64,000 bases of DNA from assembly GCA_032718475.1 (NCBI GenBank), contig JAUCBJ010007037.1, forward strand, positions 44,545 to 108,544, read 5' to 3'. Numbering within the stretch: position 1 is the first letter of the stretch; every line of letters begins with the position of its first letter. The position numbers and the translations under genes were made by a program. Positions 30,326-41,639 of this stretch are shown one piece after another. The notes under the pieces are model-generated. The model worked only from the letters and a program-made list of their open reading frames with translations. It did no database searches and was not told the origin of the DNA. The DNA is from Nemertoderma westbladi (lineage: Eukaryota; Xenacoelomorpha; Nemertodermatida; Nemertodermatidae).

Positions 30326-30673
30326 CGGTTTATTGCTCAACCTCGCTGCCCGCCTCCGCCCACTTCACAACGCAACTAAAGGGAAAGGCAGACCCATTAT
30401 CTGGACTGAAGCATGTCAATCATTATTCGAGGAAGCTAAATCTGCCCTTGCCAATGCAGCTATGCTACACCATCCCAATCCTAGCTTTAGGCATGATCAA
30501 TTATTACCACCGGTTTATTGCCCAACCTCGCTGCCCGCCTCCGCCCACTTCACAACGCAACTAAAGGGAAAGGCAGACCCATTATCTGGACTGAAGCATG
30601 TCAATCATTATTCGAGGAAGCTAAATCTGCCCTTGCCAATGCAGCTATGCTACACCATCCCAATCCTAGCTTT
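30304..30673 (+). repeat. 185-bp tandem duplication inside Gypsy-1 pol
   Basis: 30304-30488 is repeated almost perfectly at 30489-30673; both copies start AGGCATGATCAATT and end CCTAGCTTT. The length is not a multiple of three, so it shifts the frame between reverse transcriptase and RNase H. Confidence 0.9.
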
Positions 30674-31325
30674 AAGTATTCGGTATCCGTTGATGCCTCG
30701 GACATGGCAGTATGTGGTTTACTAAATCAGCTCAATAACAATGTTTGGCACCCATTGGCCTTCTTTTCTAAGAAGCTAACCAATGCTGAGAAGAAGTACT
30801 CTGCCTTCGACAGGGAACGGCTTGCTGCCTACTTAGGAATCAAACATTTCCTGAACTATATCGAAGGACAGCAATTTACATTGTTTACAGACCATAAGTC
30901 CTTAGTTGCTACAATGACTGGCACCGCTGATCGCACCCCCCGCCAAACTCGCCACTTTTCCTTCATTGCTGAGTTCACTACAGATGTCCAACACATTAAG
31001 GGAACCTCCAATGTGGTAGCAGACACACTATCACGTGCCCCTATTGAGTCCAATGAGCCCAATACCAGATCAGGTACAACAGTGTCAGCTATTCTAACTC
31101 CTACAATCAAATACGCGCAGTTGGCTTCAGACCAGCCTACATCCAAAGAAACCGAAGCTTATCGCACAAGCACTGCTGCCACTTCACTCAATATCGAAGA
31201 CCTTGCCTATAATGGCTACTCTATCTTATGTGACACTGCCACTGGAAAGGCCAGACCAGTCATACCTGCCAATTGGACAAAACGAATATTTCAGGCTATC
31301 CATGGCCTTTCTCACACTGGTTACC
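30518..31325 (+). pseudogene. pol: Gypsy-1 RNase H and integrase start
   Basis: Open frame with the Gypsy RNase H blocks YSVSVDASDMAVCGLL, HPLAFFSKKLTNAEKKYSAF, TLFTDHKSLVAT and IKGTSNVVADTLSR. The integrase N-terminus begins at the end (RIFQAIHGLSHTGYHP). It is cut at 31325 by a reversed LINE A. Confidence 0.82.
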
Positions 31326-32970
31326 ATCCCTACTACTTCTAGGATCGGCATGCTGCATTGCAGCTGCATTTTTAAGAATGCTGCGCCAGCTTAGCGAAAA
31401 AATTGCACCGCCACAACTCCCTATCACCCATGACATTTGCTAGATCATCTGCATCTTCAAGGCCAGTGTCGTTTAAGATGCGTCTCAAGAAAGTCATGGG
31501 CTGTCCACCATGCTTATTCACTCCATGAGGCTGCCAAAGTACAAGATTATGCACTGGCTGGTCCTCACGGCGAAAGCAATGTCTTGCAAAGCGGAGGCGA
31601 TTTTGTTTCAGTGTCAAGCTTGGGGGAACTAATGAGACACCTCCAATGTTATATAGTGTCTGGTTGGAGATGTGTGCATTGAACTTGACACAATGAACCC
31701 GGCGTAGCATTCTTGTGAATGTGCCATCCAGAGATTTGGTGTCCTCAGCAGTTAGAGCCCAGCATGGACTCCCATAGAGGAGTACTGGAACTACTGCTGC
31801 TCTAAATAACCGGAGCTTAAGTTTCCGATTAATTCTCGGTGACTTCCAAATCCTGGAAACCCTATTAAAGGCTGCCCATGCCTTTCCCTTACGTATTCGA
31901 AGGTCCTCACCTGACTTCCAGATCCATGATCCCAGGTAACAGAAGTCATCCACATGCTCAAGCATACCATCTTTTGAGTTTATGCTCATCCGATCAGAGA
32001 CTTGCTGAGGACAACAGAAGTCATCCACATGCTCAAGCATACCATCTTTAGAGCTTATGCTCATCCGATCAGAGACTTGCTGAGGACTTTTAAAGTTAAC
32101 TGTCAAAATTTTGGTCTTTCTGGAGTTAATAAAAAGACCAACACTAGAAGCAGCATGTTCTAAAGAGCTGAGGTGCCGTTGGGCTCCCTCTAATGATTCT
32201 GAGAGTACTCCTAAGTCATCAGCAATGTCTAGATCAGTTAGGTACTTGTCAGGATTTCCTCGACTTCTGGAGCCAGTAGGTGGAGTTATCATCACCCCAT
32301 CATCATTATGATGATCTAAGGACATGCGTAGAACATAGTCAACAACAATTATGAACAAGAATGGTGCAAGTGTGTCTCCCTGGAGGATGCCCCATAACAC
32401 TTCAAATGGTTCTGTGTCACCGTCAACAGTAGACACAAATGTTGTCGAACCATCGTATACTGATCTGATTGCTGCAATAATTTCATCAGGAATCCCATAT
32501 AATGAAAGTATGCTGAACATACGTGAGCGAGAGACTGAATCAAAGGCCTTGAAGAAGTCAACAAAGATAACAGCCAGATGCCTGTCTTTCTTTTTTGATA
32601 ACTCTTCAATTATCCTTCTAAGTGCCAAAATGGGCTCCTTGGTCCCACGACTTTTACGGAACCCATTTTGATTTCCATGGAGCAGTCTCTCAATGGGATC
32701 TCTGATGCGATTTAATAGAATTCTATTGTATAGCTGTATAGCAATTGAGATCAATGAGATTCCCCGAAAAGAACCATAGAGTGTAGCCCTTCTTGGGAAC
32801 TGGCACCAATTTATTTGTTTTCATTTCTTGTGGGACTCTTGTTGTTCGGTACATGTCTACTATGATGGGCTAGATGAGCTTTAAACACTCAGGTATTTTA
32901 AAGACCTCAGGGGGAACACCATCTACTCCACTGGCACGATTGGTCTTAATGCTCTTTGCAGCAGCCTTCA
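31326..32970 (-). mobile_element. LINE A copy in Gypsy-1, with 19-bp target duplication
   Basis: 5'-truncated LINE A on the minus strand. The flanking direct repeat CTTTCTCACACTGGTTACC lies at 31307-31325 and 32971-32989 and is perfect. The 3' end (plus-strand left side) shows TACTACTTCTAGGATCGGCA, the reverse of the family tail. It is truncated just before the reverse transcriptase and has no endonuclease. Confidence 0.92.
31372..32754 (-). pseudogene. LINE A reverse transcriptase fragment (460-residue frame)
   Basis: Longest LINE A reading frame in the window. Blocks: QNGFRKSRGT, VIFVDFFKAFDSVSRS, GILQGDTLAPFLFI, DIADDLGVL (the usual F-A-D-D reads I-A-D-D) and the C-terminal RLFRAAVVPVLLYGSPCW ... 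HNLVLWQPHGV ... VMGDRELWRCNF. It carries a 75-bp in-frame tandem duplication (31941-32015 and 32016-32090), doubling the block with DRMSI and EHVDDFC. A frame break near 32770 separates it from the upstream part. Confidence 0.82.
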
Positions 32971-32989
32971 CTTTCTCACACTGGTTACC

Positions 32990-34060
32990 GTCCCACATAC
33001 CGTGCAATAGTGAAACGATTTGTTTGGCATGGGATGAAATCAGATATCCGCAACTGGTGTCGCTCCAGTCACCCGTGTCAAGTCTCTAAGGTCAGCCAAC
33101 ACATACACACCTCCCACCGGAATGGCGCTTTGGATCTCTTCATGTAGACCTTGTGGGGCCCCTTCCCATCTCTGAGAAAATGTGCTACCTGTTTACAATA
33201 GTAGATCGCTATACCAGGTGGCCAGAAGCTATTCCAATTCCAGTCTCCAAACCTTGCATTCGCGGCTTTCTACGCACATGGGTGGCACGGTTCGGTATCC
33301 CAGGTGATCTCACATCCGACAGAGGCCCACAGTTCACATCACACCTTTAGGCCGAGTTACAACGTCTCTTGGGAGTATCAGCCAACAACACTACCACATA
33401 TCACTGACAAGCCAACGGTATGGTTGAACGATTTCACCATCAACTAAAGGCGTCACTTAAGGCGCACATGACAGGACCCAAATAGATGGACCACCTACCC
33501 ATGGTTATGCTTGGCATCCGCACAGCCTGGAATGAAGACGCAGACTGTGCTCCAGCTGATTTAGTATATGGGACTTCCCTACACATTCCAGGTAAATTCT
33601 TCAAGATTGATAGGAACTCAGACCTCCAACCAAGTTTCTTAAGCGGTCTACAAGATGCCATGCGCTTAGCAAAGCCTCCACCAACTAATTACCACGGCCA
33701 ACATGCAGCATCAGTTCCAGAGAACTTAGCATAAACTGGTTTCGTTCATATACGAGTCGACAGCCACAAACACCCACTTCAGCAACCCTACACTGGCCCC
33801 TACCACATTATTGGGGTCAACGCCAAGCATTACACAATATACTGCAATGGTAAAGCTGTAAACGTATCTATAGACCGGTTAAAAACTGCATACACTGACA
33901 CTGGTTGCGCAAGCACGACAACCCAACAATTGGTTCCATTGACAACACAACGAGCATCACCAACAACAATGCGCTCTTCTACAACACAAGCGATGGGATC
34001 ACCTCCTCTTGTTGACTACTCATTGGAACCAGAACTCGACCCCATGTCGTACATACCCCC
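32990..34060 (+). pseudogene. pol: Gypsy-1 integrase and C-terminal tail
   Basis: Integrase pieces in several frames: a CQVSK zinc-domain remnant, TIVDRYTRWPEAIP with the first catalytic region (about 33195-33235), TSDRGPQFTSH (about 33305-33345), GMVERFHHQLKAS with the catalytic Glu (about 33418-33455), and a GPY-type tail YTGPYHIIGVNAKHYT at about 33789-33838. Stops at about 33142, 33350, 33409 and 33483 break it. BEL-2 is inserted in the tail at 34060. Confidence 0.82.
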
Positions 34061-35243
34061 TGTAAAAGCTTTTGCTGAATTGTCCGGTTATTTTTCCTTA
34101 TTTTTCCCGTAAAATACTCTGTAGTTGGTTTACCAGGCATAAAAAGGCCGTGTCCTTGCTGTACTGGTGTTTTAGCGGACATAAAAGCTATTTCTTCTGT
34201 ATTTGTACTTTAGAGGACATAATCCGTAATTCCGTGACGTAAAAGCTCGATACTCTTGAAAACAGTGTCGCTACCATGACGACGGCTAGCAGCTGATATT
34301 GCCACGTCGACGTTTCTTTGTTTCTTTGTTCTCTCGTTGTTCAGGTTGACCAATCAGAGCGTTTGTTGTCTCTGTGTTGGAGGTGTATACAGAAACTCAG
34401 TAGTTCAGTGTTATGTTTTGCCCAGAGCCTAAGAACCGGCTTTTGGCACCTCCGTTTTTTCAGTTTTTAGTCCTACACTAGTAGGCTTAATTATAAGGAC
34501 ATATATCCGTTATCTGCATACTGCAGTACTGCATACACTGCATACTGTGTAACACTGTGCATACTTTTATATTGTTATACTGCTATTTACTGTCAGTTCT
34601 TCATAATATGGTTGATGAATTATTATATTTGGAATAACGACAAATAACCCCGAAAACCCAATATTCTTGATATACCGAAGGTAAGAGAGAAAGGTTACAG
34701 ATAAATGATTGCGACCTATGTTGAGTGGTTTGAAGTGAATCTAATGTTATTTGATAGACCCTACATGATTCGGTCCGTGTTCCTTTTATATGTGACTAAA
34801 ATCAGTGAAGATCGGCAGATCAGTGTGCAGTATTGTGCAGCATTGTGTATGAGTGAGACTGATAACGAAGCATTTCCAAAAGAATGCGCCATATATGTGA
34901 ATTGTAACTAAGCCATATCGTTGTGAGTAGTTTAAGTCATAACTCTGTTTGTATAGATAGAGCGCCACGTCCTAAAGGAACTGTTAATATTTCCCGAAGG
35001 TGAATAATATTGTCAGAGATTATATAATACTGTCAGTCGAATAATACATTAGGCTTACATAGCAATAAAATTAAGCCGTCGAACCCAATCTCCCGGGTAT
35101 ATCCAGCGGGTGAATGATCGCGCACAGATTGGTTTCGACTAGTGTAGTGAATTAAATACTTGTCATAGACTAAAGGTGATTTATTATCTAGAAGACATCC
35201 TAATTTGGCGGGTTAAACTGCCAAAGGTCTGAAAGCGCGAACA
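34061..35243 (+). repeat. BEL-2 5' LTR
   Basis: 1,183 bp, TGTAAAAGC...GCGAACA. It holds a short GCATACTGCA repeat at about 34517-34545, which is one unit longer in the 3' copy. Two small frames (34705-34911 plus, 34786-34968 minus) recur in the other LTR only because the LTR is duplicated. Confidence 0.9.
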
Positions 35244-37217
35244 ATAACGGATATAGCTTCTTTATTGCAGTAAGCAATAAAGTTGAAAGTACCGGTCAAC
35301 CGGTAAACCTGAACGGTCCATCTGTAGGTCAGTAGGCCCAACTGCCAGAACCGGTACTGCCGTAGGCCCGTAGGTCCAACTGCCAGAACCGGTACTTCTG
35401 TAGGTCCGTAGGCCTAACTGTCCTAACCGGTACTTCCGTATAAGTACAGCAGTATTATTCGATTTGATTATATATGCCGGTAGGTCTTAATAATTAATCG
35501 GGGACGCCTGGTTTTTATTGGGATTTTACTTAGGCCTATTTCTGTCAGTTTTATTTATTTGTAGGCCAGTATTGAACAGAAGACGTGTAAGCCTGATCAG
35601 ATTGTACAGAAAATTTGTAGGCTGAGCTGTTGTCTGATTGCTGTTAAGTCTGAACGGATTGCAGCGTGTGTAGATCACTTGTCCGATAAAGAACGGTTAG
35701 GAAGTAGGGGCAGCGAATGCTGTAAGGTAAACCCCCGACTAAAGAATAAGTCGTACTACTGGGTTAGAACGCATACTACCTAATTATTTCGGAGTCTGCA
35801 TATACCGTAGTTTGTTTAGGCTTGATAGTAGTCTGTCAGTGTTCGGTCGCATTTTGTTTGAGTAGTTTGTACGCGTAGCGTAATATTTATTATTCAGAGT
35901 TTATGCGATTATTCGCAACATTCATTCCCCAAGTTTGTTCCTACAGTAATTGTGTTTGTTATACATACCGTTTATAGTTAAATTAACCCCGGTACTACAC
36001 GGGCTGCTTGGCGTAGGTAAAGACTGGTGATTTTGTGCATCGGTCACTCCAGCAGATGCCGTGGTTCTTTTAGCTGTTCAAGTATATTTAACTACAGATT
36101 ATCTGTTGTACAAGTACTCGTACCTAATTTAGGGTTTAGTGTACAGTGCTTTCCGAAAGTAATTAGTGTAGGCATTATATTTGTGTTGTAAAGTGGTTGA
36201 TAGGCACGTTCGATTAGCACTATTAACTTCTAGGTAGGAACACTCCGTGATACATAACGTAGAACCTATAGCAATACGGCTATAGGTCGTCAGGCGGTGG
36301 TATTTTCCTATCTGGACGACGCAGTGTATTTACTACTACTTATTATTTCAAATACCGTAGTACCCTGTCCGTTGTAATAACCAGATTCTAACCCTTAGTT
36401 AGACTGGTTTGTAGACTTCTTGTAAAATTACCCTAAAAATTCGTATTTTGTGTTTTTTGTAAATTTTTGTGTTTATTTAGAGATTGTAATCTCACCCGAA
36501 TTGTACGTACTTTGTAGTATTAAGTAACTTAGGTAAATTAGAATTATTTGTTTTAGTGTCCTATAAGTAACACTTCACTGAAAGCGCACCGCTTTGCGTA
36601 GTGATTACTCCCCAGAAATAATAACATTTATTTCAAACATTGACAAAACCCATTAAAACGGGTATATATATATATTATAAATCAACTCAAACGATTTATA
36701 AATAGTAGGCCTGCCATATAACAATTAGGTCTCAATATCAGTTGGACTACTGCTTAAATAACAGTAATAAAGTAAGTTAAAGTAACCAAGTAACCCTTAA
36801 AATTCAGAAATTCGATTATTTAAAATAATTGACATACCGGTATTACAATAGGCTTATTATATTTATTTCTATAAATTTTAGGTTGAAATCATACCGGTAC
36901 TCTGTAATTAATTCTAGTCTGTAATTATACTTATATATATACACTATAAGTGTAAACTGCATACCGGTATTCACGATAGGCCTATTATATATTTATATAT
37001 ATTTGTGCTAAAATTATATACCGGTTTCTGTGAAAAACCTAGTCTGTAATAATACTTATATATACTATAAGCATACCGGTATTCTAATATTATATATATA
37101 TCACGCTACACTGAGTAGCAGTATCGATAATTAATTACTAGGCTAACAGTTAATACTGAATTACTAGACTTGCTTAGACTGTAATATAGCAGTAGGCATC
37201 CAACTGTACAAACAAAC
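35244..37217 (+). other. BEL-2 leader with ACCGGT-rich tandem repeats
   Basis: No ORF of note in 1,974 bp. About 35295-35440 holds three imperfect units of roughly 40 bp (CCAGAACCGGTACT ... GTAGGCC). About 36833-37095 holds 2.2 units of roughly 110-130 bp starting CATACCGGTATT and ending in TATATA runs. ACCGGT recurs throughout. Such a long leader may carry packaging RNA structure. Confidence 0.6.
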
Positions 37218-40200
37218 ATGTCTGACACAAGGCAAACTCTGTCAGATAGTCTCCTAGAAACAACAGTCTGTTTATCAGATAGGAGTATAGAGAATCCCAG
37301 ACCGAGGTCTGAAACCCCTCCTACTGTAAGAAAGACAACCCCTACAGTAGCTGTGTCAGAACCTAGGCTAGTAGAAGCAATTTCGCAATTCGCGAAGTTA
37401 GTGAAGCGCCGTAGGTCTATCATCGGTACTCGGGCCCAAGTTAAGCGGGATCAAGAAGCAGCTGCCAAACAGCAGCAACCTCCTAGCCAAGAACCTAGTT
37501 CTCAGCGGCCCGAGAGCTCTAGTAGTTCGGATACTGTTGAGCGGATGCCCGAACGCGGAGCGAAGATGGCGGATACGGTTTATGATGAACGGCCAACCTA
37601 TGAAGAATCAACCGACACCACTTCTTCTCAAGAAGAAAGCGAAGGGACAGCGGAGGGGCCGCGAAAGAGAGATGCCATTGACATCTATCTGTCAGACTAT
37701 CAACGCTTTGTAGGGGATGAAGAGTTGAGGAGAAGGCTGGAGGGGCTTAGCCCTAATAGTGAAGGAACCAAACTTGTGCTGGACGCAATAGATGCGGAAA
37801 TGTTAGCGGCGAACCAAGCTAAATTCGATGAACAACTCCGCATCGCTAGAGACCAAGAAGAACAAGTAAGGAAAAAACGTATAGAAGACAGAAAGATAGC
37901 AGCAGTGGCAGAGGCAGAGGCAAAAGCGGCAACAGCAGAAGCAGCGGCAGAGGCAAAAGCGGCAGCAGCAGAAGCAGCGGCAGAGGCAAAAGCGGCAGCG
38001 GCAGAGGCAAAAGCGGCAGCGGTGGCGGAAGCAGAACGGAGAGCGGCTGAAGAGATCGCCCAACTGGAGTTGGAAAATCTTCAAGAGAAGCAAGACGACT
38101 TCAGTAAACAGTTAACAGCTAGTAATATGCAGATGATGAATCGATCTACTCCCAAAAGACAGGGATATACATCATCTGAGGAAGGCGATACCACCGATAC
38201 TGAAGGCAAAGGAAATAGATCTCGTCTAAGCAGACGTAGAAGAACATCCCACCGTCAGAAATTGCCTGATTTGCCTCCAGCTGTTAGAAGGCAACTAAAT
38301 AACACCAACTTAGATAGTACAGAACCCACAGACCAAATAATTAAAATAGAAAGACTCCCTACTATAGTAGATGAGCCTGAAATAATTAGGCCTGTTCTCG
38401 AAATCACCCCTTCGGTGATAGAAACACCTGTACTCCCTGAAGTTACCTCTAAATTCCCTCTGCATAGCACTAAGCTACCTGTGCCCCGTAGAACTGCCCA
38501 GGGGACAGTTCAGGTCCTGGACCCCGAGCGAAATATTCATAATTTGTCGCCCGTTGTCCCTCGTCCGCCCGCTACAACGTTGGCGACTCCCGCTTCGGCG
38601 GTCGAATGGGTGGACGAGAGACGGCGGGGGATGGATATCCTGCTCGGGCAGATGCAGGAGACTGTCCAGCAATTCAAGGGCACAGTAAGGGAAAGTAGGC
38701 TAGAGTTGCAAGAAGTGCAGCAAAGTATCGCGCTAGAACGCGATAAATTAGTAAATACTAAAAAGGGTATACCGCCACCCTCTGTAACAATGTGTCAACC
38801 TGTTAGGTCTGAAGTATCTCATGCGCAAGGTGTGGAGCCTACACGCATCTATACTGCTAGCGAAGTAGAAACTCCTATAGTGAACCCTATTAAGGGTAAT
38901 TATAAACCTGTTGATAATGATATTCCCTATAGACCGGATCATAATCCGAGAAATTTATATACCGATAACTCGATATTAAATAACACGATGGCCCAAGAAA
39001 GTTTTACGCGTCAAATGGCTAGAACCGAAGCCCGGCAAGCGGTAAAGGTGGGAGAGATCGTCAAGTTCAATGGAGATGAGATGAAATGGTTACCTTTTAA
39101 TGAATATTACAAAGATAACATACAGAACTCTGTGCTATCTAATGGAGAGAAACTTAGATTCCTCATCGAGTGCTTGGAAGGATCTCCCAAGTTAATGGCG
39201 TTAAAGTTTATTGGACATCCAGACGGATTAAGACAAGTTTGGGATACACTAAACATCAGGTATGGTAATAAGACTAACATAGCTAGGTATTTATATGCGA
39301 AATTAATGGCGCCCCGAAAGTTTCTTAGCAGCGGGATTATAGAGTTTTCCGATGAGATTCAGGAGATCTGTAGACAACTAGATTGGTTAGGTAAGTCTCA
39401 TGAATACCAGAATTCTATGGTTGTAGGAGCCTTAGCATCTACTTTGCCCAAGGGTGGAGTAGGTACACGCTGGGACAAGAAGGTGTTATATCTGATGGAA
39501 CAACAACGACGAGACCCTACCATGACTGATCTCATGTCATTCTTAGATAGAGAAGTGAAATTACAGCTCCTAAGGCAGTCCAGAGAGAAGACATTGGAAA
39601 ACAAGGTAAGTGAGAAACCCGTTTCTAGGAGAAGGGTAACACCAGTATGTTATACCGACGACGGTGAAAGCCAAACTTCTCAAGGAGAGGACAGCGGGAA
39701 AGACACTGACAGATCTTATTATGTCAATAAAATGCCTAAAGATCAGGTAAGTAAATCCGAGTCTCGACCCAATGACAGAAGGGAACCGGTACAAAAAACC
39801 CTTCCTACGTCTCCTAAAAGAATTCAGGTGAGAAAGCCCGAGGAAAGAACAAGTGTGCACCACATAGCACAGGTTAAAGTAAGTAACATCAAGCCGAAAT
39901 GTGTGCTGTGCGACGGGCCCCACCGTTTAAATGCGTGTGATAAATTCCTGAGGAAATCACTTGAGGATAGACGTGAAGTCATGTGGGATAAGCGGTTGTG
40001 TTATAATTGCCTCAGACGAGGACACCAACGGCGAACCTGTAACTCCGATGCAAGGTGTGCAAAGTGCGGCGCAAAACATCATATCTTGTTGCACACGGAA
40101 TTCGAACGAAACAGCCCGAGTCAGGTAAGTGAGTCCGAACTACATGTCCAATTCAGTGATGTGAACGACACTGATCAATCTGAGATGGAAGGATTCTATA

Positions 40201-41639
40201 CGGACGAGTTCTCCGATGAAAACGAATCCTGTTACATAATAAACACCACCGCAGTGTATCGAGCACTCATGTATGAGAAAGACACAGACAGCGACCTCAC
40301 CCTAACTACTTCAGATCAACAACCATCTTGGAAAGCGCCAACTTCCAATATAGGAATCCGAGAATTTCCTGTAGTCCAGTTACGGGTCCACGGACCTCAG
40401 AAGAGCTATATAGTGAACGCCCTCCTGGACTCCGGTAGCACAGGAACATTCATCGATAAAGAACTAGCCGAAGTCATCTTTGCTGGACAACCCAAGTTCC
40501 GAACCAAGCTAAACATGTCAGGGATCATGCAGGTTTGGAATTCTACTGTAGCTGCCGACTATTATATAGGAGAGTTGTCCACTCCACAGGATAAACTAGG
40601 AGAATACAGTATAAGGTCAGTAAAAATGGTGGCAATAAAGAACTTCGCCACCACCCAAGTTGAACCTTATAATTGGGACGAAGATGATCATGTCCAACAA
40701 CTTAACATCCCTAGATTCGACACCGATTATCCTGGAGTACAAATATTAATCGGTCAAAACGCGCATGAGGCGCTGGAGACATTAGAGAAACGACCTACTC
40801 AACCGCAACCACTTCAGACCTATGCGGTAAGAACTAGAGTAGGTTGGTACCTTACTGGACCTTCCCGAAGAACGCTCAGAGAAAGATTGCTTCAAGATCG
40901 CGTCCGCCAGGTGAGTGAATGGGAAGATGATACTAGTGAGGGAGACGACCCAACTGAAGGAACACCACACTCCTCAGATAATGACGATATTAGCTCCAAT
41001 GTAGATCAATGGAGATATTGCCCCAAGAAGTTTAATCCAACTGACATCGCTTCCAGAGGAGCAACTCCTCAAGAACTGACAGATACTACAAACCGGTTAG
41101 GTGAACCCGACTTTCTGAGTAAGGAGGATGAATGGCCTCCCCATCTTACTCCGACTGAGATTAGACCAGCCAAGGGAGTGGAGAAAGTTAAACCTAAAAC
41201 CCGGACGAGTGGAGCGGAGTTATTTGAACCCGGGATAGATCTGTCGGTATTACATATTGCCAGGGACGACGCCGTGGATCTGGACCTCCCCACCGCGAGT
41301 GGATCCTTCATGAAGATCAGAGAGAGCGATTGGAGCTCTGGAACATCAGACGTCTCGCAGGGACTCTCACCTCTCCTGCAGGGAGCGACGGACCACTATA
41401 GCTCCTGGAATCGGCTTTGTAAGGCCGTCGTGTACTTAGAGCGATGTTTCTATCGTCACTATTCCAGGACGAAGAGGAAACCTGGAATTGTATTCGGGAT
41501 GCAGCGACTCAATCACCCAGTCGGTCGTTTGTGTTTACCGGAAGGGAATGGAGGACTCTCCGGAAACTGTGGAAGGCAAGATTCTCTTCCCACGACCACC
41601 TCCCTAATCCTTCAAACATCTAGGGACTCCATAACGTAA
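37218..41639 (+). CDS. gag: BEL-2 gag-protease fusion with RNase H remnant (1,473 aa)
   Basis: One intact frame. In order: a Ser/Pro/Glu-rich N-terminus; an alanine/lysine/glutamate coiled coil at about residues 215-285 (repeated AEAKAA); a second coil at about 475-520; a DUF1759-like region from about 611 (VKFNGDEMKWLPFNEYYKD); Cys/His clusters at about 894 (CVLCDGPHRLNAC), 927 (CYNCLRRGHQRRTC) and 946 (CAKCGAKHH); an aspartic protease at about 1069 (ALLDSGSTGTFID); and the protease end with ILIGQNAHE and VGWYLTGP. It then passes directly into WRYCPKKFNPTDIASRG (about 1264), the block that normally ends Pao RNase H. The 500 or more residues of reverse transcriptase expected between are absent, and no integrase follows. 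It would make particle and protease but no polymerase. Confidence 0.85.
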   Translation: MSDTRQTLSDSLLETTVCLSDRSIENPRPRSETPPTVRKTTPTVAVSEPRLVEAISQFAKLVKRRRSIIGTRAQVKRDQEAAAKQQQPPSQEPSSQRPESSSSSDTVERMPERGAKMADTVYDERPTYEESTDTTSSQEESEGTAEGPRKRDAIDIYLSDYQRFVGDEELRRRLEGLSPNSEGTKLVLDAIDAEMLAANQAKFDEQLRIARDQEEQVRKKRIEDRKIAAVAEAEAKAATAEAAAEAKAAAAEAAAEAKAAAAEAKAAAVAEAERRAAEEIAQLELENLQEKQDDFSKQLTASNMQMMNRSTPKRQGYTSSEEGDTTDTEGKGNRSRLSRRRRTSHRQKLPDLPPAVRRQLNNTNLDSTEPTDQIIKIERLPTIVDEPEIIRPVLEITPSVIETPVLPEVTSKFPLHSTKLPVPRRTAQGTVQVLDPERNIHNLSPVVPRPPATTLATPASAVEWVDERRRGMDILLGQMQETVQQFKGTVRESRLELQEVQQSIALERDKLVNTKKGIPPPSVTMCQPVRSEVSHAQGVEPTRIYTASEVETPIVNPIKGNYKPVDNDIPYRPDHNPRNLYTDNSILNNTMAQESFTRQMARTEARQAVKVGEIVKFNGDEMKWLPFNEYYKDNIQNSVLSNGEKLRFLIECLEGSPKLMALKFIGHPDGLRQVWDTLNIRYGNKTNIARYLYAKLMAPRKFLSSGIIEFSDEIQEICRQLDWLGKSHEYQNSMVVGALASTLPKGGVGTRWDKKVLYLMEQQRRDPTMTDLMSFLDREVKLQLLRQSREKTLENKVSEKPVSRRRVTPVCYTDDGESQTSQGEDSGKDTDRSYYVNKMPKDQVSKSESRPNDRREPVQKTLPTSPKRIQVRKPEERTSVHHIAQVKVSNIKPKCVLCDGPHRLNACDKFLRKSLEDRREVMWDKRLCYNCLRRGHQRRTCNSDARCAKCGAKHHILLHTEFERNSPSQVSESELHVQFSDVNDTDQSEMEGFYTDEFSDENESCYIINTTAVYRALMYEKDTDSDLTLTTSDQQPSWKAPTSNIGIREFPVVQLRVHGPQKSYIVNALLDSGSTGTFIDKELAEVIFAGQPKFRTKLNMSGIMQVWNSTVAADYYIGELSTPQDKLGEYSIRSVKMVAIKNFATTQVEPYNWDEDDHVQQLNIPRFDTDYPGVQILIGQNAHEALETLEKRPTQPQPLQTYAVRTRVGWYLTGPSRRTLRERLLQDRVRQVSEWEDDTSEGDDPTEGTPHSSDNDDISSNVDQWRYCPKKFNPTDIASRGATPQELTDTTNRLGEPDFLSKEDEWPPHLTPTEIRPAKGVEKVKPKTRTSGAELFEPGIDLSVLHIARDDAVDLDLPTASGSFMKIRESDWSSGTSDVSQGLSPLLQGATDHYSSWNRLCKAVVYLERCFYRHYSRTKRKPGIVFGMQRLNHPVGRLCLPEGNGGLSGNCGRQDSLPTTTSLILQTSRDSIT

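Noticed and set aside
34705-34968. Small ORFs in the BEL-2 LTR (also 45330-45593)
   Set aside because: Present on both strands in both LTRs simply by duplication; composition does not suggest a protein.
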